Assembly (NCBI RefSeq): GCF_003337555.1
Contig: NZ_QPJK01000001.1
Coordinates: 682,001-746,000 of the forward strand
DNA length: 64,000 nt
Direction: 5' to 3'
Source of the DNA: Pseudorhodoferax soli
GTDB lineage: Bacteria; Pseudomonadota; Gammaproteobacteria; Burkholderiales; Burkholderiaceae_C
A program made the position numbers and the translations under genes. The notes beneath the pieces are model-generated. The model ran no database searches. It was not told the origin of the DNA and saw only the letters and a program-made list of their open reading frames with translations. Numbering within the stretch: position 1 is the stretch's first letter; each line of letters opens with the position of its first letter. Positions 63,816-64,000 of this stretch are shown here, one piece after another.

Positions 63816-64000
63816 CTACAGCGCGTCGCGCAGCCGCAGGGCATCCCAGCGCCCTTTGTCCCAGAGCCCGGCCAGCGGCGCGCTGCGGTCCACCAGCAGG
63901 CGCTCGAAGAGGGGCGCCAGCGGCGTGCTCTCCGGGTCGGCCAGCAGCACGTAGCGCGCCTCCGCATCGGCGCCGCTGCCGTGCTCGGCCTCGTCGAGCC
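63816..64000 (-). CDS. 3' end of a gene extending past the window (possibly YihY/BrkB family)
   Basis: The last 61 codons of a minus-strand gene, ending LWDKGRWDALRLRDAL with a TAG stop at 63818-63816. The stretch RYVLLADPESTPLAPLFERL resembles the C-terminal region of betaproteobacterial YihY-type inner membrane proteins, but too little is present to be sure. Convergent with the DUF962 gene, seven bases away. Confidence 0.5.
   Translation of the reverse strand, partial: LDEAEHGSGADAEARYVLLADPESTPLAPLFERLLVDRSAPLAGLWDKGRWDALRLRDAL

Overview
The window looks like chromosome from a GC-rich betaproteobacterium, order Burkholderiales and most likely family Comamonadaceae (Variovorax/Acidovorax/Hydrogenophaga type). 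The reasons are the housekeeping gene neighbourhoods (orn / Ste24-type protease / phhB / rsgA; rpsP-rimM-trmD-rplS; hda-HAD-pcnB-folK beside purM), an intracellular polyhydroxyalkanoate depolymerase, and the high GC with dense, overlapping gene packing. This placement is inference from gene content and order, not from a search.

Left flank (1-14.0 kb): the start of a DEAD-box helicase, oligoribonuclease, an M48 protease, pterin carbinolamine dehydratase, RsgA, a compact formaldehyde-detoxification operon (frmR-frmA-fghA) behind a recognisable FrmR-type operator, a Nudix / CbiB-like / HisC operon, the ribosomal operon rpsP-rimM-trmD-rplS, a GNAT acetyltransferase, a TM2-like membrane protein, and a DUF47-pit phosphate uptake pair.

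Centre (14.25-43.7 kb): a large exopolysaccharide locus. Its plus-strand arm carries a low-molecular-weight tyrosine phosphatase, a LuxR-type regulator of the EpsA kind, an undecaprenyl-phosphate sugar phosphotransferase, EpsL, the export protein EpsE and a sugar oxidoreductase. A long minus-strand operon runs towards it from 43.2 kb: EpsF and EpsG (chain length control), a GT2, a Wzy-like polymerase, a secreted glycoside hydrolase, an aldo/keto reductase, an acyltransferase, a GT4, a 689-residue GT4-GT2 fusion, a nitroreductase-family protein, then a repeating run of pyruvyltransferase, GT2 and flippase genes. Together these encode priming, repeat-unit assembly with pyruvyl and acyl decoration, flipping, polymerisation, length control and export. 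At the outer edge, divergent from epsF, lies a 109-residue secreted protein with a C-terminal hydrophobic segment and basic tail, separated from epsF by a region with overlapping palindromes. The epsA/L/E/F/G set is the kind found with exosortase B, but no exosortase gene is visible here.

Right flank (43.7-64 kb): folK, pcnB, a HAD hydrolase and hda; purM; a LysR regulator divergent from an aldo/keto reductase; a CNNM/CorC-type membrane protein with a small membrane protein; an ApaH-type phosphatase; an RhlE-type helicase; aroC; a cupin; a glutathione S-transferase; an intracellular PHA depolymerase; a CBS-domain protein; a metY-type sulfhydrylase with an alpha/beta hydrolase; a fused DUF2157/DUF4401/GDYXXLXY membrane protein; a DUF962 protein; and the 3' end of one more gene. 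I saw no tRNA, rRNA, CRISPR array, insertion sequence or prophage.
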